A stretch of 64,000 bases of DNA from Algoriphagus resistens (lineage in GTDB: Bacteria > Bacteroidota > Bacteroidia > Cytophagales > Cyclobacteriaceae), in contig NZ_LMXN01000020.1 in NCBI RefSeq assembly GCF_001442615.1, forward strand, positions 1-64,000, given 5' to 3'. The notes under the pieces are model-generated. The model saw nothing but the letters and a program-made list of their open reading frames with translations, had not been told where the DNA came from and searched no databases. The position numbers and the translations under genes were made by a program. Positions 19,746 to 29,353 of this stretch are shown piece by piece. Position 1 is the first letter of the stretch. Each line of letters begins with the position of its first letter.

Positions 19746-20324
19746 ATGAAAATCTTTACTTTACTAGCCACATTGGCTTTTACAGCATTCTCCCTTACAC
19801 CGGAAGTAGCAACAGTGAATACCGCAGAAAGCACGATCACCTGGACAGCCAAAAAAGTTACAGGTCAACATCATGGAAAAGTGCCTATCACCTCCGCAAC
19901 ACTGGATTATCAAAACAGCAGAATCCTTGGCGGTACTTTCGAGATGGATATGACCGGCTTGACCGTAGAAGACATTACCGATCCAGATATGAACAAAAAA
20001 CTAAGTGACCATCTTAAATCAGATGATTTTTTCTCTGTAGAAAAGCATAATAAGTCAACTTTTAAAATCACTGATGCAAAAACAAGTAATGGAAAGGACT
20101 ACGATATCACCGGAGATCTCACCATCAAAGGCATCACCAAGCCCGTTACTTTTCCAGCCACAGTGGAAGTAAATAGTGGTAAAATCACTGCGACAGGTAA
20201 ACTGACTTTTGACCGTACGCACTATGACATCAAATTCCGCTCAGGATCTTACTTCGAAAACCTCGCCGACAAAATGATCTATGACGATGTGGAACTGGAT
20301 GTGAAACTAGTTGCCAGCGAGTAA
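19746..20324 (+). CDS. YceI-family periplasmic lipid-binding-like protein
   Basis: The frame opens upstream at 19659, but the ATG at 19746 begins the signal peptide (MKIFTLLATLAFTAFSLTPEVA), giving 192 residues, the usual YceI size. Family motifs are present: a start VNTAESTITWTAKKVTG, the central FEMDMTGLTVED and SDDFFSVEKH, and the end ITGDLTIKGITKPVTFP ... GKLTFDRTHYDIKFRSG. YceI proteins form an extended lipocalin-like barrel that binds polyisoprenoid or other amphiphiles in the periplasm; the ligand here is unknown. It diverges from the cupin gene and is followed by a hairpin terminator. Confidence 0.92.
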   Translation: MKIFTLLATLAFTAFSLTPEVATVNTAESTITWTAKKVTGQHHGKVPITSATLDYQNSRILGGTFEMDMTGLTVEDITDPDMNKKLSDHLKSDDFFSVEKHNKSTFKITDAKTSNGKDYDITGDLTIKGITKPVTFPATVEVNSGKITATGKLTFDRTHYDIKFRSGSYFENLADKMIYDDVELDVKLVASE

Positions 20325-20345
20325 CCATCATTCGAGTCCAACAGG

Positions 20346-20369
20346 AAAGGCCGGGAAGTCTCGGCTTTT
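20346..20369 (+). terminator. Rho-independent terminator after the YceI gene
   Basis: AAAGgCCG and CGGCTTT flank a short loop, with one bulged G, followed by TTTTCTT. It lies 22 bp past the YceI stop. Confidence 0.6.
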
Positions 20370-20530
20370 CTTGCTTAAAATTTTCGCTAACTAATGCATT
20401 TGAAACCCCTGTTTTCTAAAGCTTTAGACCAAAACCTAAATAGAATCAGCTAAAATACTGGCTATAAGTCCTGTCACGTCCTGATTTTACCAATACGACA
20501 CCTACTTAGACATTCCAACTCCAAGCCTTA

Positions 20531-23212
20531 TCAAATATTCCACTTTACTGTGAACAACCCATATCTCGGCTGGACCAAATAGGAATAGGTACTGATCAAA
20601 TTCTCAGTAAAACTATCCCGCCGGATAGATCGGGTATCTAGAATATTCCAAACTGTCAGCCTAAATTCCCATGGACTTGACTTGCCCTGATAGCTGAGAA
20701 AAGCATTGAAGAAATCAAACTCGCTTTTCGTATTCGAAGCCTTGTTCAAATAGGTATTGTAAGTATAATCGGCATTAAGTTTCAGTCCATTCCAGATATC
20801 CCAGTCAACTTCGATTTTTGGACTGTGCGTGCTAAATGTATTTCTGGCATTGGTGGATTTATAAAAGTTCTGATCCCAGGAATAGCCCAGATCTACTTCT
20901 ACAGTTTTCATAAATGTACTGGTGAATTTAAAAAAGTACGAGTGCGCAAACTGGCTGTTATTGATCAGAATATGATCCACAAGGCTATTGGTAGAATAGT
21001 TGTTCCAATTCCCTCCACCGCTGATTTTGAACGATTGAAACCGCTTATCTGCCTGCAAACTGGCCGTCAATGTCTCGTTAACAGGAGCAATGTTCTGGAT
21101 ACCCAATATACGATTGATGCCTATAAAGTTTGTGGTATTGACTAAGTCCTGATGCTTTCTGCTCCAGGTGAGACTACCAAATAAATTAAGCGCAGAAAAG
21201 AAATCAAAATGGTTGTATCCCAGCGTCTGGGTGAAAAACAGCCCATTGTCCAACTGCCTGTTTCCCCTGAAAACAGAATTGTAATCCGATATCACCAGTC
21301 CTTGGGCAAGTTTCTGAATATCCATGAAATTCGCATGGCTACTAAACCTATATGTCAGCGATCGATTTGATTTGATGCTCCATTTGGCATACATCCCCGG
21401 AAGCAGCAAGAATTTGTCATCGCCCAATTCCTCTTCCATTTGTATGTCATTCCAGGCATATCTATGCAAATAAAGCGAAGGGCTGATCACCACTGACTTC
21501 CATTTGGTTTTGTAAGTCATACCCAGATACAAATCCTGAAAATCAAACCGGGAATCATTCTCAAATCCCCCCATATCTACTTGAGTTGAAGTTTTTTCCT
21601 GCACCACATTTCCCACCAGCTCCTGACGTGTTTCAGTATAGCCCAGACTCCAGTTGATATGATTGGTAGGATTGAGGATCGCATAGTAGTTGATGACACC
21701 TTCGACAGTCCGGGTTTTGATGTCCTGATTTTGCAGAAAACTATAGGTCTCCTGATCCAAAACAGGCATTATCCCCGCAAATGGTTTTTGGTTGGTTGTC
21801 AGATCATAAAGTGGGTTTTGGTATTTTTTCTCCCAGTTCACCTCCATGGAAAAGACGCTTTTATCTGAAGGTGCATGGTACCATTCCGCTTTTTGCTGAA
21901 GGGTATAGGGCTGTCTGCTTTGGTAACTTATGATCTGCTGGCTGATTTGCCCAAAATCAGAATCCAGAAAGTTCTCATTGGCTATATCTGCCCACTTCCC
22001 GAAAGCACTATATTTCACGTAAGTTTCCTCCTTCGGAGTGAAGGTCACAGCATACTTTATCAGGCCGGATTTATTCTCCACAGTACTTGCCGAAGCGAGC
22101 GTTTCCTGATTGTTTTCATCCGTTCTCAAATAAGTTCTCTGGGATGAAGAGCCCAGTTTATTTTCAGATGACGAGCCTATCGCAAAGCCAGAATGTCTCC
22201 ATCTGGAAGATGGATTGAAATTCAGGTTTACGGCCGCAAGTTCTGTCTGTAAACTAAGGGCATTATTCCGCTGCGCCATGGGAATCCCCAGATCATCTGG
22301 GCTTACATTAAGCGTGGAACCTGACTTTCCAGCCAAATCTGCCAATCCTCCGCTGAACCTAACATAATCCTGTAGGGTAAAAGCCAGCTCTCCTACGTTA
22401 TTGGCATCGGCGATCAGATTGATGTTCATTTTTGGAGAATAGTAAAAAGCATTCGCATGCCCCAAATAGCGTTCTTCTGGCCCGGCACCAACAGACAGAT
22501 CTCCAAAAACCATGTTCTTTTTACCCTCTTTCAACTGGATATTTAGTGCCAGACTCTCATCATTATCCAATCCACGAACTGGCGCTATTTCATTGAAATT
22601 CTTAAGAACCTGAACCCGGTCAACCGCATTTGCCGGTAGGTTTTTGGTAGCAAGCTTGGTGTCCCCATCAAAGAAGTTCTTACCGTCCACCATCACTTTA
22701 TCTACCTTCTTGCCCTGGACTTTCACTTCCCCATTGTCATCTACTTCGAATCCGGGGAGCTTTTCCAATACGTCTTTGAGCTTCCGTTCCGTACCCGTCG
22801 TAAATGCATCGGTCTTGTAAGTAAGCGTATCGCCTTGCATGGTGATGGGTAGTTCTGTCACGACTTCCACCTGGTCCAACATGGTTTCATCCTGGCTAAG
22901 AACGATTTTCAACTGTTCCTGATCTGACCATTCGGTTATCTTCAGTTCAAATTGCTTATACCCTACAAAAGATACACGCAACAAATATTCCGAACCCGGG
23001 ACCAATCCTATCTTGAATCTCCCCTCCCCGTCGGTAATACCAAATCCCCCGATCTTTTGGGTTGTCTGATTGATAGCTACCACATTGGCATAGGCTATTG
23101 GCTGATTGAGGCTATCCAGTACCTGACCTATGAGGTTTTTGTTTTGGGAAAAAGAGGGCAAAGCAATCAGAAGGAAACATCCGATTGACAGAAAGTGCTT
23201 TAGAAATAACAT
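20531..23212 (-). CDS. TonB-dependent receptor-like outer membrane beta-barrel protein
   Basis: 893 residues with a signal peptide (MLFLKHFLSIGCFLLIALPSFSQ). A carboxypeptidase-regulatory-like domain follows (about 26-107, GQVLDSLNQPIAYANVV), then a plug (about 115-225, LPGFEVDDNGEVKVQGKKVDKVMVDGK), then a long beta-barrel to the C-terminus. This is the CarboxypepD/plug/OMP_b-brl architecture of Bacteroidota receptors, without the long SusC form or an STN domain. It starts 20 bp after the GLPGLI gene on the same strand, so the two are one operon, a pairing seen widely in Bacteroidota. The operon diverges from a two-component system, with possible regulator sites at 24113-24138. The transported ligand is unknown. 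Confidence 0.9.
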   Translation of the reverse strand: MLFLKHFLSIGCFLLIALPSFSQNKNLIGQVLDSLNQPIAYANVVAINQTTQKIGGFGITDGEGRFKIGLVPGSEYLLRVSFVGYKQFELKITEWSDQEQLKIVLSQDETMLDQVEVVTELPITMQGDTLTYKTDAFTTGTERKLKDVLEKLPGFEVDDNGEVKVQGKKVDKVMVDGKNFFDGDTKLATKNLPANAVDRVQVLKNFNEIAPVRGLDNDESLALNIQLKEGKKNMVFGDLSVGAGPEERYLGHANAFYYSPKMNINLIADANNVGELAFTLQDYVRFSGGLADLAGKSGSTLNVSPDDLGIPMAQRNNALSLQTELAAVNLNFNPSSRWRHSGFAIGSSSENKLGSSSQRTYLRTDENNQETLASASTVENKSGLIKYAVTFTPKEETYVKYSAFGKWADIANENFLDSDFGQISQQIISYQSRQPYTLQQKAEWYHAPSDKSVFSMEVNWEKKYQNPLYDLTTNQKPFAGIMPVLDQETYSFLQNQDIKTRTVEGVINYYAILNPTNHINWSLGYTETRQELVGNVVQEKTSTQVDMGGFENDSRFDFQDLYLGMTYKTKWKSVVISPSLYLHRYAWNDIQMEEELGDDKFLLLPGMYAKWSIKSNRSLTYRFSSHANFMDIQKLAQGLVISDYNSVFRGNRQLDNGLFFTQTLGYNHFDFFSALNLFGSLTWSRKHQDLVNTTNFIGINRILGIQNIAPVNETLTASLQADKRFQSFKISGGGNWNNYSTNSLVDHILINNSQFAHSYFFKFTSTFMKTVEVDLGYSWDQNFYKSTNARNTFSTHSPKIEVDWDIWNGLKLNADYTYNTYLNKASNTKSEFDFFNAFLSYQGKSSPWEFRLTVWNILDTRSIRRDSFTENLISTYSYLVQPRYGLFTVKWNI

Positions 23213-23232
23213 ACGTATGATTTTCGAAGCGG

Positions 23233-24063
23233 TTAATTCCCTATTCTGATAGTCATCTTGTTGCCCTCTCCTGGTTTGCCAGAATACCTCTTCATCATCT
23301 CATTCATTTTTTCCTCTGAAAGGGCCTGATAATCCTCACTACTGATCATCTCCCCTTTTTCGGGGATTTCTAGTCGTACAGGCTCATTGGGATTCAAGAC
23401 TATCCGTTCAGCAATGTAGGTTATACCCTGGTTCTGAAGCTCCAGAATTAGCCCTGGCAATCCCCAAAAATCTTCCGGTCCATGGCTTACCGGAATCTGC
23501 ATGGCAAACCACGCCGTCACATTCACTGTATCAATACTTGCTTCCATTTCATCCTTTCCCACAGAAAAAACCTTGCTCTCCATAGTTCTGGAATAGACAG
23601 CCTTTTGACAGGTATATTCCCCGATTTTCTTGCTTTCTCCAGTCAACTCCCAGTTGTAATTCTTCAGACTGTCTTTCACCAAAAAAACTTTTCCCATTAG
23701 GTCTTCTTCCCTGATGTAATTTTGCCCGGCCACATTTTTATAGAGTAATCTGTCTTCATTTCCTGCCTGAATTACGATTTTAGCTCCGCCTGAAGATGCT
23801 GTAGCGGGTCCGGAGCCCAGGCTTTCAACTTGTTTCCAGTTGGATTCTGTCTGGGAAAAAGTAAGCACATATTCGCGTTCCATCTGCTTTTTCAATTGCT
23901 TTTGGAGATCAGCCATGACTTCTGGAGCCATTTTGGTGCTGTCCATGGAAACTTTGAAACTGGAGGAAGATTTGTAAAAAACCCTACCGGTAAGACCTTG
24001 GGCATTTACATTGGTAATAAAGCCCATCAGAGCAAGGGAGAGAACTAGTATCCGTATGTTCAT
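23233..24063 (-). CDS. GLPGLI-family protein
   Basis: 276 residues with a signal peptide (MNIRILVLSLALMGFITNVNAQ). The diagnostic motif is present in FWGLPGLILELQNQG (about 200-214), preceded by the conserved WFAMQIPVSHGPED and an earlier YTCQKA. This is a Bacteroidota-specific family of unknown function, exported and usually next to a TonB-type receptor, as here. The start codon is 115 bp from the divergent kinase start, and three GTTAAC boxes lie in that gap. Confidence 0.93.
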   Translation of the reverse strand: MNIRILVLSLALMGFITNVNAQGLTGRVFYKSSSSFKVSMDSTKMAPEVMADLQKQLKKQMEREYVLTFSQTESNWKQVESLGSGPATASSGGAKIVIQAGNEDRLLYKNVAGQNYIREEDLMGKVFLVKDSLKNYNWELTGESKKIGEYTCQKAVYSRTMESKVFSVGKDEMEASIDTVNVTAWFAMQIPVSHGPEDFWGLPGLILELQNQGITYIAERIVLNPNEPVRLEIPEKGEMISSEDYQALSEEKMNEMMKRYSGKPGEGNKMTIRIGN

Positions 24064-24112
24064 AGCTGTAAATTAGTTGCTACAAACCAAGATAAACTGA
24101 TCCTAGAACTCA

Positions 24113-24138
24113 GTTAACCAGTGTTAACGTGTGTTAAC
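24113..24138. promoter_or_regulatory. Three GTTAAC boxes at 10-bp spacing in a divergent promoter
   Basis: GTTAAC occurs at 24113-24118, 24123-24128 and 24133-24138, one exact helical turn apart, between the GLPGLI/receptor operon and the kinase/regulator operon. OmpR/PhoB-type regulators bind tandem direct repeats of about 10-11 bp, and an OmpR-type regulator is encoded at 25674. Autoregulation plus control of the divergent operon is therefore the simplest reading. Confidence 0.65.
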
Positions 24139-24177
24139 ATTCGATTTTATGTAGTTCATAGCATCTACTTTAGTCCT

Positions 24178-25677
24178 GTGAAAAAGCTACAGTTCAAGCG
24201 GATAGGAATACTTATTGCCCTCACATTGACGGTGAGCATTGCTGTGCAGATTTATAGAAATTACACACAGTTTAAGCAAAATGAGACACAGCTGGCAGCT
24301 GATATACAGCAGAGCCTGGACAATGCTTTGGAAGTATATTATGCCGATTTGGCTAAAACGGATGTGATTGCACTGACCAGAAAACGGGGCGCAAATTTAA
24401 ACCTGCCTAACTTCAGTAAAACAACAATTGACAGTCTTGGCGATACTTTCTTTAAAAAAAGAGGCAGAGGCCGCAACTTGTTTATTACCCTTGATAAAGA
24501 AGAAAAAGATGGGGAATTGAAGGAAACTGAAAGCCTCAGTTTCCAAACCCGTATAGATACATTGAGAAATATTACCGGAATAGGGGAATTTCATACCATC
24601 AATATTATTAAAGGCATGATTGCCTCTGACAGTGTCAATAATCTAAAAAACCTGACCCATCAAATCATCATATCGATGGCAAGGGATTCACTTGATTTTG
24701 ACAAAATAAATACGCTGGTAAAAAATGAGCTGGACAGACGGGATATTGCTGTCAAGTATGGCTTACTCCACTACGAGGGTGACAGTATAGCGGGATCGTT
24801 TAATTACCCTGCATTGAAGAAAATGCCTTTTTCCACAGTTTCAAAATCGACTTTCTTGCCGCATGGCCAAAAGCTGGAAATGTACTTTGAGAATACGGCT
24901 CTGACTGTCATGAAACGGGGAGCCGTGGATATCCTGATGTCAGTCATCTTTCTGCTGATCATTGCAGGGGCTTTTTATTACCTGTACCAGACCATCAAAA
25001 ACCAAAAGGAAATCGCTGAAATCAAGGAGGATCTCATCGGAAATATCAGCCATGAGTTCAAAACACCTATTGCCACAACGCTCTCGGCGATAGAAGGAAT
25101 CGAGCAATTCAACCCAGAAAACAATCCGGAAAAGACCAAAAGATATCTGGGGATTTCAAAAGGACAATTACTCAAGCTGAACCTGATGGTAGAAAAACTG
25201 TTGGAAACTGCCGCACTGGATTCTGACCAGTTTCTATTGCAAAAAGAAGAAGTAAACCCTATTTCTATTCTTAGCACATTGGTGCAGAAGTTCCAGACTT
25301 TATTTCCGCAAAAAGAAATTGAACTGGTAGTACCAAGCAAAATTTCTCCTATACATGTAGATCCTTTTCATTTTGAGAACACGCTCTCCAACCTGATGGA
25401 CAATGCGCTCAAATATGGTGGTGATGAAGTAAGAATCACCATAGACCAGAGAACGACTACCCGTATCAATATCTGGGACAATGGAGGGAATATCAGCGAA
25501 GATCAAAAAGAAAAGGTTTTCGAACAGTTCTATAGAATCCCTAAAGGAAATCTCCATGATGTCAAAGGCTTTGGCATAGGGCTATACTATGTGAAGAAGA
25601 TCATCGAAAAACATGGAGGAAAAATCGAGCTGGAGTCGGCATCAAAAAGCACCTCCTTTAACACAACTTGGCCATGA
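24178..25677 (+). CDS. Membrane sensor histidine kinase
   Basis: The frame opens at a GTG at 24121, but that would place the GTTAAC repeats inside the gene. The GTG at 24178 (VKKLQFKRIGILIALTL) directly precedes the first membrane helix and I prefer it (499 residues). No ATG is available nearby. TM1 is at about 8-26, a periplasmic domain at about 27-250, and TM2 at about 253-275 (ILMSVIFLLIIAGAFYYLY). HisKA has H-box NISHEFKTPIATTLSAI, and the HATPase has N-box NLMDNALKYGG, G1 WDNGGN and G2 KGFGIGLYYV. The stop overlaps the regulator start by 4 bp (ATGA), so the two are translationally coupled. The unusual GTG start should be treated as provisional. Confidence 0.88.
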   Translation: MKKLQFKRIGILIALTLTVSIAVQIYRNYTQFKQNETQLAADIQQSLDNALEVYYADLAKTDVIALTRKRGANLNLPNFSKTTIDSLGDTFFKKRGRGRNLFITLDKEEKDGELKETESLSFQTRIDTLRNITGIGEFHTINIIKGMIASDSVNNLKNLTHQIIISMARDSLDFDKINTLVKNELDRRDIAVKYGLLHYEGDSIAGSFNYPALKKMPFSTVSKSTFLPHGQKLEMYFENTALTVMKRGAVDILMSVIFLLIIAGAFYYLYQTIKNQKEIAEIKEDLIGNISHEFKTPIATTLSAIEGIEQFNPENNPEKTKRYLGISKGQLLKLNLMVEKLLETAALDSDQFLLQKEEVNPISILSTLVQKFQTLFPQKEIELVVPSKISPIHVDPFHFENTLSNLMDNALKYGGDEVRITIDQRTTTRINIWDNGGNISEDQKEKVFEQFYRIPKGNLHDVKGFGIGLYYVKKIIEKHGGKIELESASKSTSFNTTWP

Positions 25678-26354
25678 GCAAAATCAGAATTCTTTTAGCT
25701 GAAGATGAAATGGCGCTTGGCATGATCGTCCAAGAAAGTCTGGAAAGCCGGGATTTTCATGTCACTCTTTGCCCCGATGGTTTGCAAGCCTGGGAAAGCT
25801 ATCAGCAGTCCAAACCTGATGTACTGGTTCTGGATGTGATGATGCCAAAAAAAGATGGATTCGCTCTTGCCGGGCAGATCCGCAAAACTGACCCTTACAC
25901 GCCTATTATCTTTCTGACTTCCAAATCCCAGACCGAAGACGTGCTCAAAGGTTTTGGGCTGGGAGCAAATGATTATGTACGAAAACCCTTCAGCTTGGAG
26001 GAGCTTATCGTGCGGATCAAAGCCCAGCTTAACCGACTTCTGTTGCGCCAAAATCAATCAGACTGGGTACAACTTGGAATGTATGAATTTCATCCCACCA
26101 AACAGCTTTTAAAACTAGAAAAAGGAGAATTCCAGCTCACTTCCCGAGAATCGCAATTGCTGAAAATTCTTTTGGAGAATGCCAATCAGATCACTGACAG
26201 AAGTTTAATCCTTACGCAGATTTGGGGATCGGATGACTTTTTCAACGCCAGAAGCATGGATGTTTTTATTACCAGACTGCGCAAAAAGCTACAGGAAGAT
26301 CCTCAGATTCAGATTTTAAATGTTCGCGGATTCGGCTATAAGCTGGTCTGCTAA
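25674..26354 (+). CDS. OmpR/PhoB-family response regulator
   Basis: 226 residues from the ATG at 25674, overlapping the kinase stop by 4 bp. The receiver (about 1-118) has acidic pair E10/D11, phosphoacceptor D54 in LVLDVMMPKKDGF, FLTSK and VRKPFSLEEL. The winged-helix output domain (about 130-224) has LTSRESQLLKILLEN and the recognition segment FNARSMDVFITRLRKKL, then ILNVRGFGYKL at the end. It is the partner of the kinase upstream and the best candidate to bind the three GTTAAC boxes. Confidence 0.95.
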   Translation: MSKIRILLAEDEMALGMIVQESLESRDFHVTLCPDGLQAWESYQQSKPDVLVLDVMMPKKDGFALAGQIRKTDPYTPIIFLTSKSQTEDVLKGFGLGANDYVRKPFSLEELIVRIKAQLNRLLLRQNQSDWVQLGMYEFHPTKQLLKLEKGEFQLTSRESQLLKILLENANQITDRSLILTQIWGSDDFFNARSMDVFITRLRKKLQEDPQIQILNVRGFGYKLVC

Positions 26355-26783
26355 ACTGACAAAATCAAGCTTAACATTTTTTAAAACTTTTTTGGGGTGC
26401 TCCCAAAAAATTATCCTTCCAGACCGTACGTTATAATCCCGAAGAGAATCTTGACCCTACTAAGATTTTGTGTGGAGAAAAGTCAGGGGTAAGGCTGCGT
26501 GGATTTTCAAGAAAAAAAACCACTCAGCCCCTCTGCACCACGCGACAATCTTCACACAAAAGCCTGAAAATCCCGGTAGTCTCTCCTTGCTTTTATTCTA
26601 TTTTCACCCATCGGGGAATGGCCTGCTCTGCTTTATCATATTCATTACTTTTTATGAGGTCAGGATAACGCGGCCCCTTGCGAACATAGGGAATTTCCCT
26701 AATTTAGCCTCCCAAACCAGTCTTCCCACGTAAACTTAGGTAATTGTAGAGAAACAAGTTACCCTTTAAAACAGCCACTTTTT
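26355..26783. other. Intergenic region with a perfect inverted repeat at 26388-26410
   Basis: About 430 bp. TTTTTTGGG and CCCAAAAAA flank a GTGCT loop at 26388-26410, 34 bp past the regulator stop. The arms put T before and A after the hairpin, the reverse of a normal intrinsic terminator on this strand, and no U-run follows, so its role is open. GGATTTTCA near 26498 and TGAAAATCC near 26565 form a second, looser inverted pair. Short ORFs here show no coding character. Confidence 0.45.
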
Positions 26784-27722
26784 ATGGATAACAGCCACTT
26801 CGAGAATGAAGAAACAGTAAAAGAAGATTTGGAGGAAATCAAAAAAGTCTTTAACACGGATTCCATACTCAGGGAAAACTTTACTAATTCAAGGGTTCAG
26901 AAATATTATAAGTACAGCAGTTTCGCATACTCCAGGTACCATTCTAAGGAAGGTTCTGTACACATTGCTTTGAATTATGATGGGACTTATAGCCCTGAAG
27001 GACATTATAGACAAGCAGATGAAATCAATGATTTGATAAAAGAAAACAGCAAAGTCCTGGAACTGGGTTGCGGCAAAGGATTCAATACCTCCCGGCTGGC
27101 AAATAAAAACAAAACCTCACAATTTTACGGAATCGATATCTCTGATGCTCAGCTAAATTACGCCAGAAAAACAATTAAAAACACCACCAACTTATCCTAT
27201 TTTAAAAGAGATTTTCAAAACACTGAGTTTGACAATGATATGTTTGATATCGTCTTTGCGATAGAAAGTGTATGCTATTCCGAAGATCTTGATGGCCTGA
27301 TAAAAGAAGTAAACAGGATTATTAAAAAGGGCGGTAAATTTATTATTTATGATGCTTTTAGAACCCCAAATCTTGAAAACAGAAGCAATACAATAAAAGA
27401 AAGCGTTTCACTATGTGAAAAAGCGATGGCAGTCAATAGTTTTTTTCCGGTTTTGGATTGGATAAAAACCTCTGAATCAAATGGTTTTGAAGTCACCCAA
27501 AACGAGGATATATCGTTGGCCGTAATGCCTAATCTTAAGAAGCTTTATACTAGCTGCAAGAATTTTATCAAGAATAAATTTAAAGCCAGGATTATCTATA
27601 AAATTGCGCCTTCAGACATTATCAAAACCTCAATCTCAGGCATATTTATGCCTCATACTATCATGCAAAAGACAGTAAGCTACAATAGAATCATAATGAC
27701 CAAGGTCGCTGAGAGCAAATAA
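26784..27722 (+). CDS. SAM-dependent class I methyltransferase
   Basis: 312 residues, cytoplasmic. Motif I is VLELGCGKG (91-99). The acidic end of strand 2 is in FYGIDISDAQL, motif II is near FDIVFAIESVCYSEDLDG, and GGKFIIYDAFR follows, as in the small-molecule methyltransferases of the sterol/ubiE-like group. The N-terminal helical extension (YYKYSSFAYSRYHS) and the C-terminal extension after 215 are family-unspecific, and the substrate is not predictable. It stands alone between the OmpR regulator and the convergent sulfatase gene. Confidence 0.9.
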   Translation: MDNSHFENEETVKEDLEEIKKVFNTDSILRENFTNSRVQKYYKYSSFAYSRYHSKEGSVHIALNYDGTYSPEGHYRQADEINDLIKENSKVLELGCGKGFNTSRLANKNKTSQFYGIDISDAQLNYARKTIKNTTNLSYFKRDFQNTEFDNDMFDIVFAIESVCYSEDLDGLIKEVNRIIKKGGKFIIYDAFRTPNLENRSNTIKESVSLCEKAMAVNSFFPVLDWIKTSESNGFEVTQNEDISLAVMPNLKKLYTSCKNFIKNKFKARIIYKIAPSDIIKTSISGIFMPHTIMQKTVSYNRIIMTKVAESK

Positions 27723-27765
27723 TACCCCAGATCCTTCATCTCATTTCAAATTACCGAAAAGCCAC

Positions 27766-29316
27766 CTATTTCAATACCACTTCCTCCACTTTAGATTCCG
27801 GTTCACCAAAGATAGCAGTGTAATCCATGATCATTTCTTCCAACTTTTCGGGGTTAGACTCGGCAAGGTTATCCGTTTGTCCAATATCATTTGTAAGATT
27901 ATACAACTGGTAGTTTGGATCATTTCCGATTTCGATATTAACTGACTCTATTTTAGCCGCTCCCCGGTAGGGAGGGATCATAATCCACTCGCCTTTTCTT
28001 AGCGCAGTTCTTCCAGTAGCTTCCAGCACCAATTCAGTTCTTCCTGTCTTTTCCTTTCCTAGAAAAGCAGGCAATAGATTTTGGCTATCATCAGTAAGCG
28101 CTGCACTTCCTGTCAAAGATGCCAAAGAACTGAAAAAATCCACCTGACAAACCAATGCATCAGACACCATAGGCTGGACTTTCCCTTGCCAGTAAACCAC
28201 AAATGGCACCCGGGTTCCTGCTTCAAAAAGACTGTATTTACCACCTCTCAACGGACCCGCCGGAGTATGGGTACCCAGCTTTTCTACCGCATCATCATAG
28301 TATCCATCATTCAGAACAGGACCATTGTCACTGGTGAAAATTATCAAGGTATTGTCAACTAAACCTTCTTCTTCCAAGGTTTTCATAAATTCCCCTACCA
28401 TCCAATCAGCCTCCAAAATCACATCTCCTCTGGGCCCCATACCTGATTTACCTACAAATCTAGGATGTGGGGTTCTCGGCACATGCGGCTGCTGAAACGC
28501 ATAGTAAAGGAAAAAAGGCACTTCTTTATGTGACTTCACATAGCTTTGTGCTTTCTCCAAAAAATGGTCTGCCATGTCCTCATCCTTCCATTTGGCCGAC
28601 TCTCCGCCTTTCATAAAACCGATTCTGGGAATACCGTTCACTATGCTGTTGTTGTGGCCATGGTGCCATTTCATTGTAGTCATTTCAGGATTGTCCTTTC
28701 CGGTGGGTTCCCCTTCGAAATTCTCATCATAACTCACTTCTATGGGATCATTAGGATCTAAATTTACCACATTGCCATTCTCGATATACACCGTAGGCAC
28801 CCGGTCTTGTGTAGCTGCCATAATATAGCTGTACTCGAAGCCTATTTCATTTGGCCCTGGACTGATGTGTTTATTCCAATCCACACTTCCACTACCAAGT
28901 CCCAAGTGCCATTTCCCCACAACTCCGGTTTTATAGCCTTGGCCTCTGAGCATTTTTGGGAGAGTAAGTTGGGATGTGCTGATCAGCAGAGGCGCTGTAC
29001 CGGGAAGGATCTTAGCATCCTTATTTCTCCAGGGATACATGCCAGTAAGCAAGCCATATCTACTAGGTGTGCAAGTTGCCGATGTTGCATAGCCATTGGT
29101 AAAACGAACACCGCCATCTGCAAGCTTGTCAATATTGGGCGTAGAAATCTCAGTTGCCCCATAGGAACTCAAATCCCCATAACCCAAATCATCCATGTAG
29201 ATGATCACAATATTTGGTTTGGTCGCTGTATCTTCCGCTGCCTTCTCTTGGGCAGAGCCGCAACTAAAAAAAAGAGCAGTACCCGCCACCCCAACTAAAA
29301 TCTCTTTAAAACCCAT
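27766..29316 (-). CDS. S1-family sulfatase, lipoprotein
   Basis: 516 residues. The N-terminus ends in a lipobox-like LFFSC-G (Cys19), so it is probably lipid-anchored. The catalytic signature is CTPSR at 82-86, whose Cys82 is converted to formylglycine by a maturase (none is encoded in this window). The metal pair D42/D43 is in YMDDLGYGD, GKWHLG is near 136-141, and a SDNGP metal/sulfate site lies near 330. It hydrolyses a sulfate ester, presumably of a polysaccharide or breakdown product. The PhoD-like gene is 37 bp upstream on the same strand, and the sulfatase/SusCD cluster lies beyond it. The substrate is not inferable from sequence. Confidence 0.93.
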   Translation of the reverse strand: MGFKEILVGVAGTALFFSCGSAQEKAAEDTATKPNIVIIYMDDLGYGDLSSYGATEISTPNIDKLADGGVRFTNGYATSATCTPSRYGLLTGMYPWRNKDAKILPGTAPLLISTSQLTLPKMLRGQGYKTGVVGKWHLGLGSGSVDWNKHISPGPNEIGFEYSYIMAATQDRVPTVYIENGNVVNLDPNDPIEVSYDENFEGEPTGKDNPEMTTMKWHHGHNNSIVNGIPRIGFMKGGESAKWKDEDMADHFLEKAQSYVKSHKEVPFFLYYAFQQPHVPRTPHPRFVGKSGMGPRGDVILEADWMVGEFMKTLEEEGLVDNTLIIFTSDNGPVLNDGYYDDAVEKLGTHTPAGPLRGGKYSLFEAGTRVPFVVYWQGKVQPMVSDALVCQVDFFSSLASLTGSAALTDDSQNLLPAFLGKEKTGRTELVLEATGRTALRKGEWIMIPPYRGAAKIESVNIEIGNDPNYQLYNLTNDIGQTDNLAESNPEKLEEMIMDYTAIFGEPESKVEEVVLK

Positions 29317-29353
29317 AATCTTAACTTTATTAGTATTATTAATCCCTAAAAAC

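Noticed and set aside
26388-26410. Terminator after the OmpR regulator
   Set aside because: The inverted repeat is perfect, but its arms run T...A on the coding strand and no U-run follows, so a standard intrinsic terminator is not supported.
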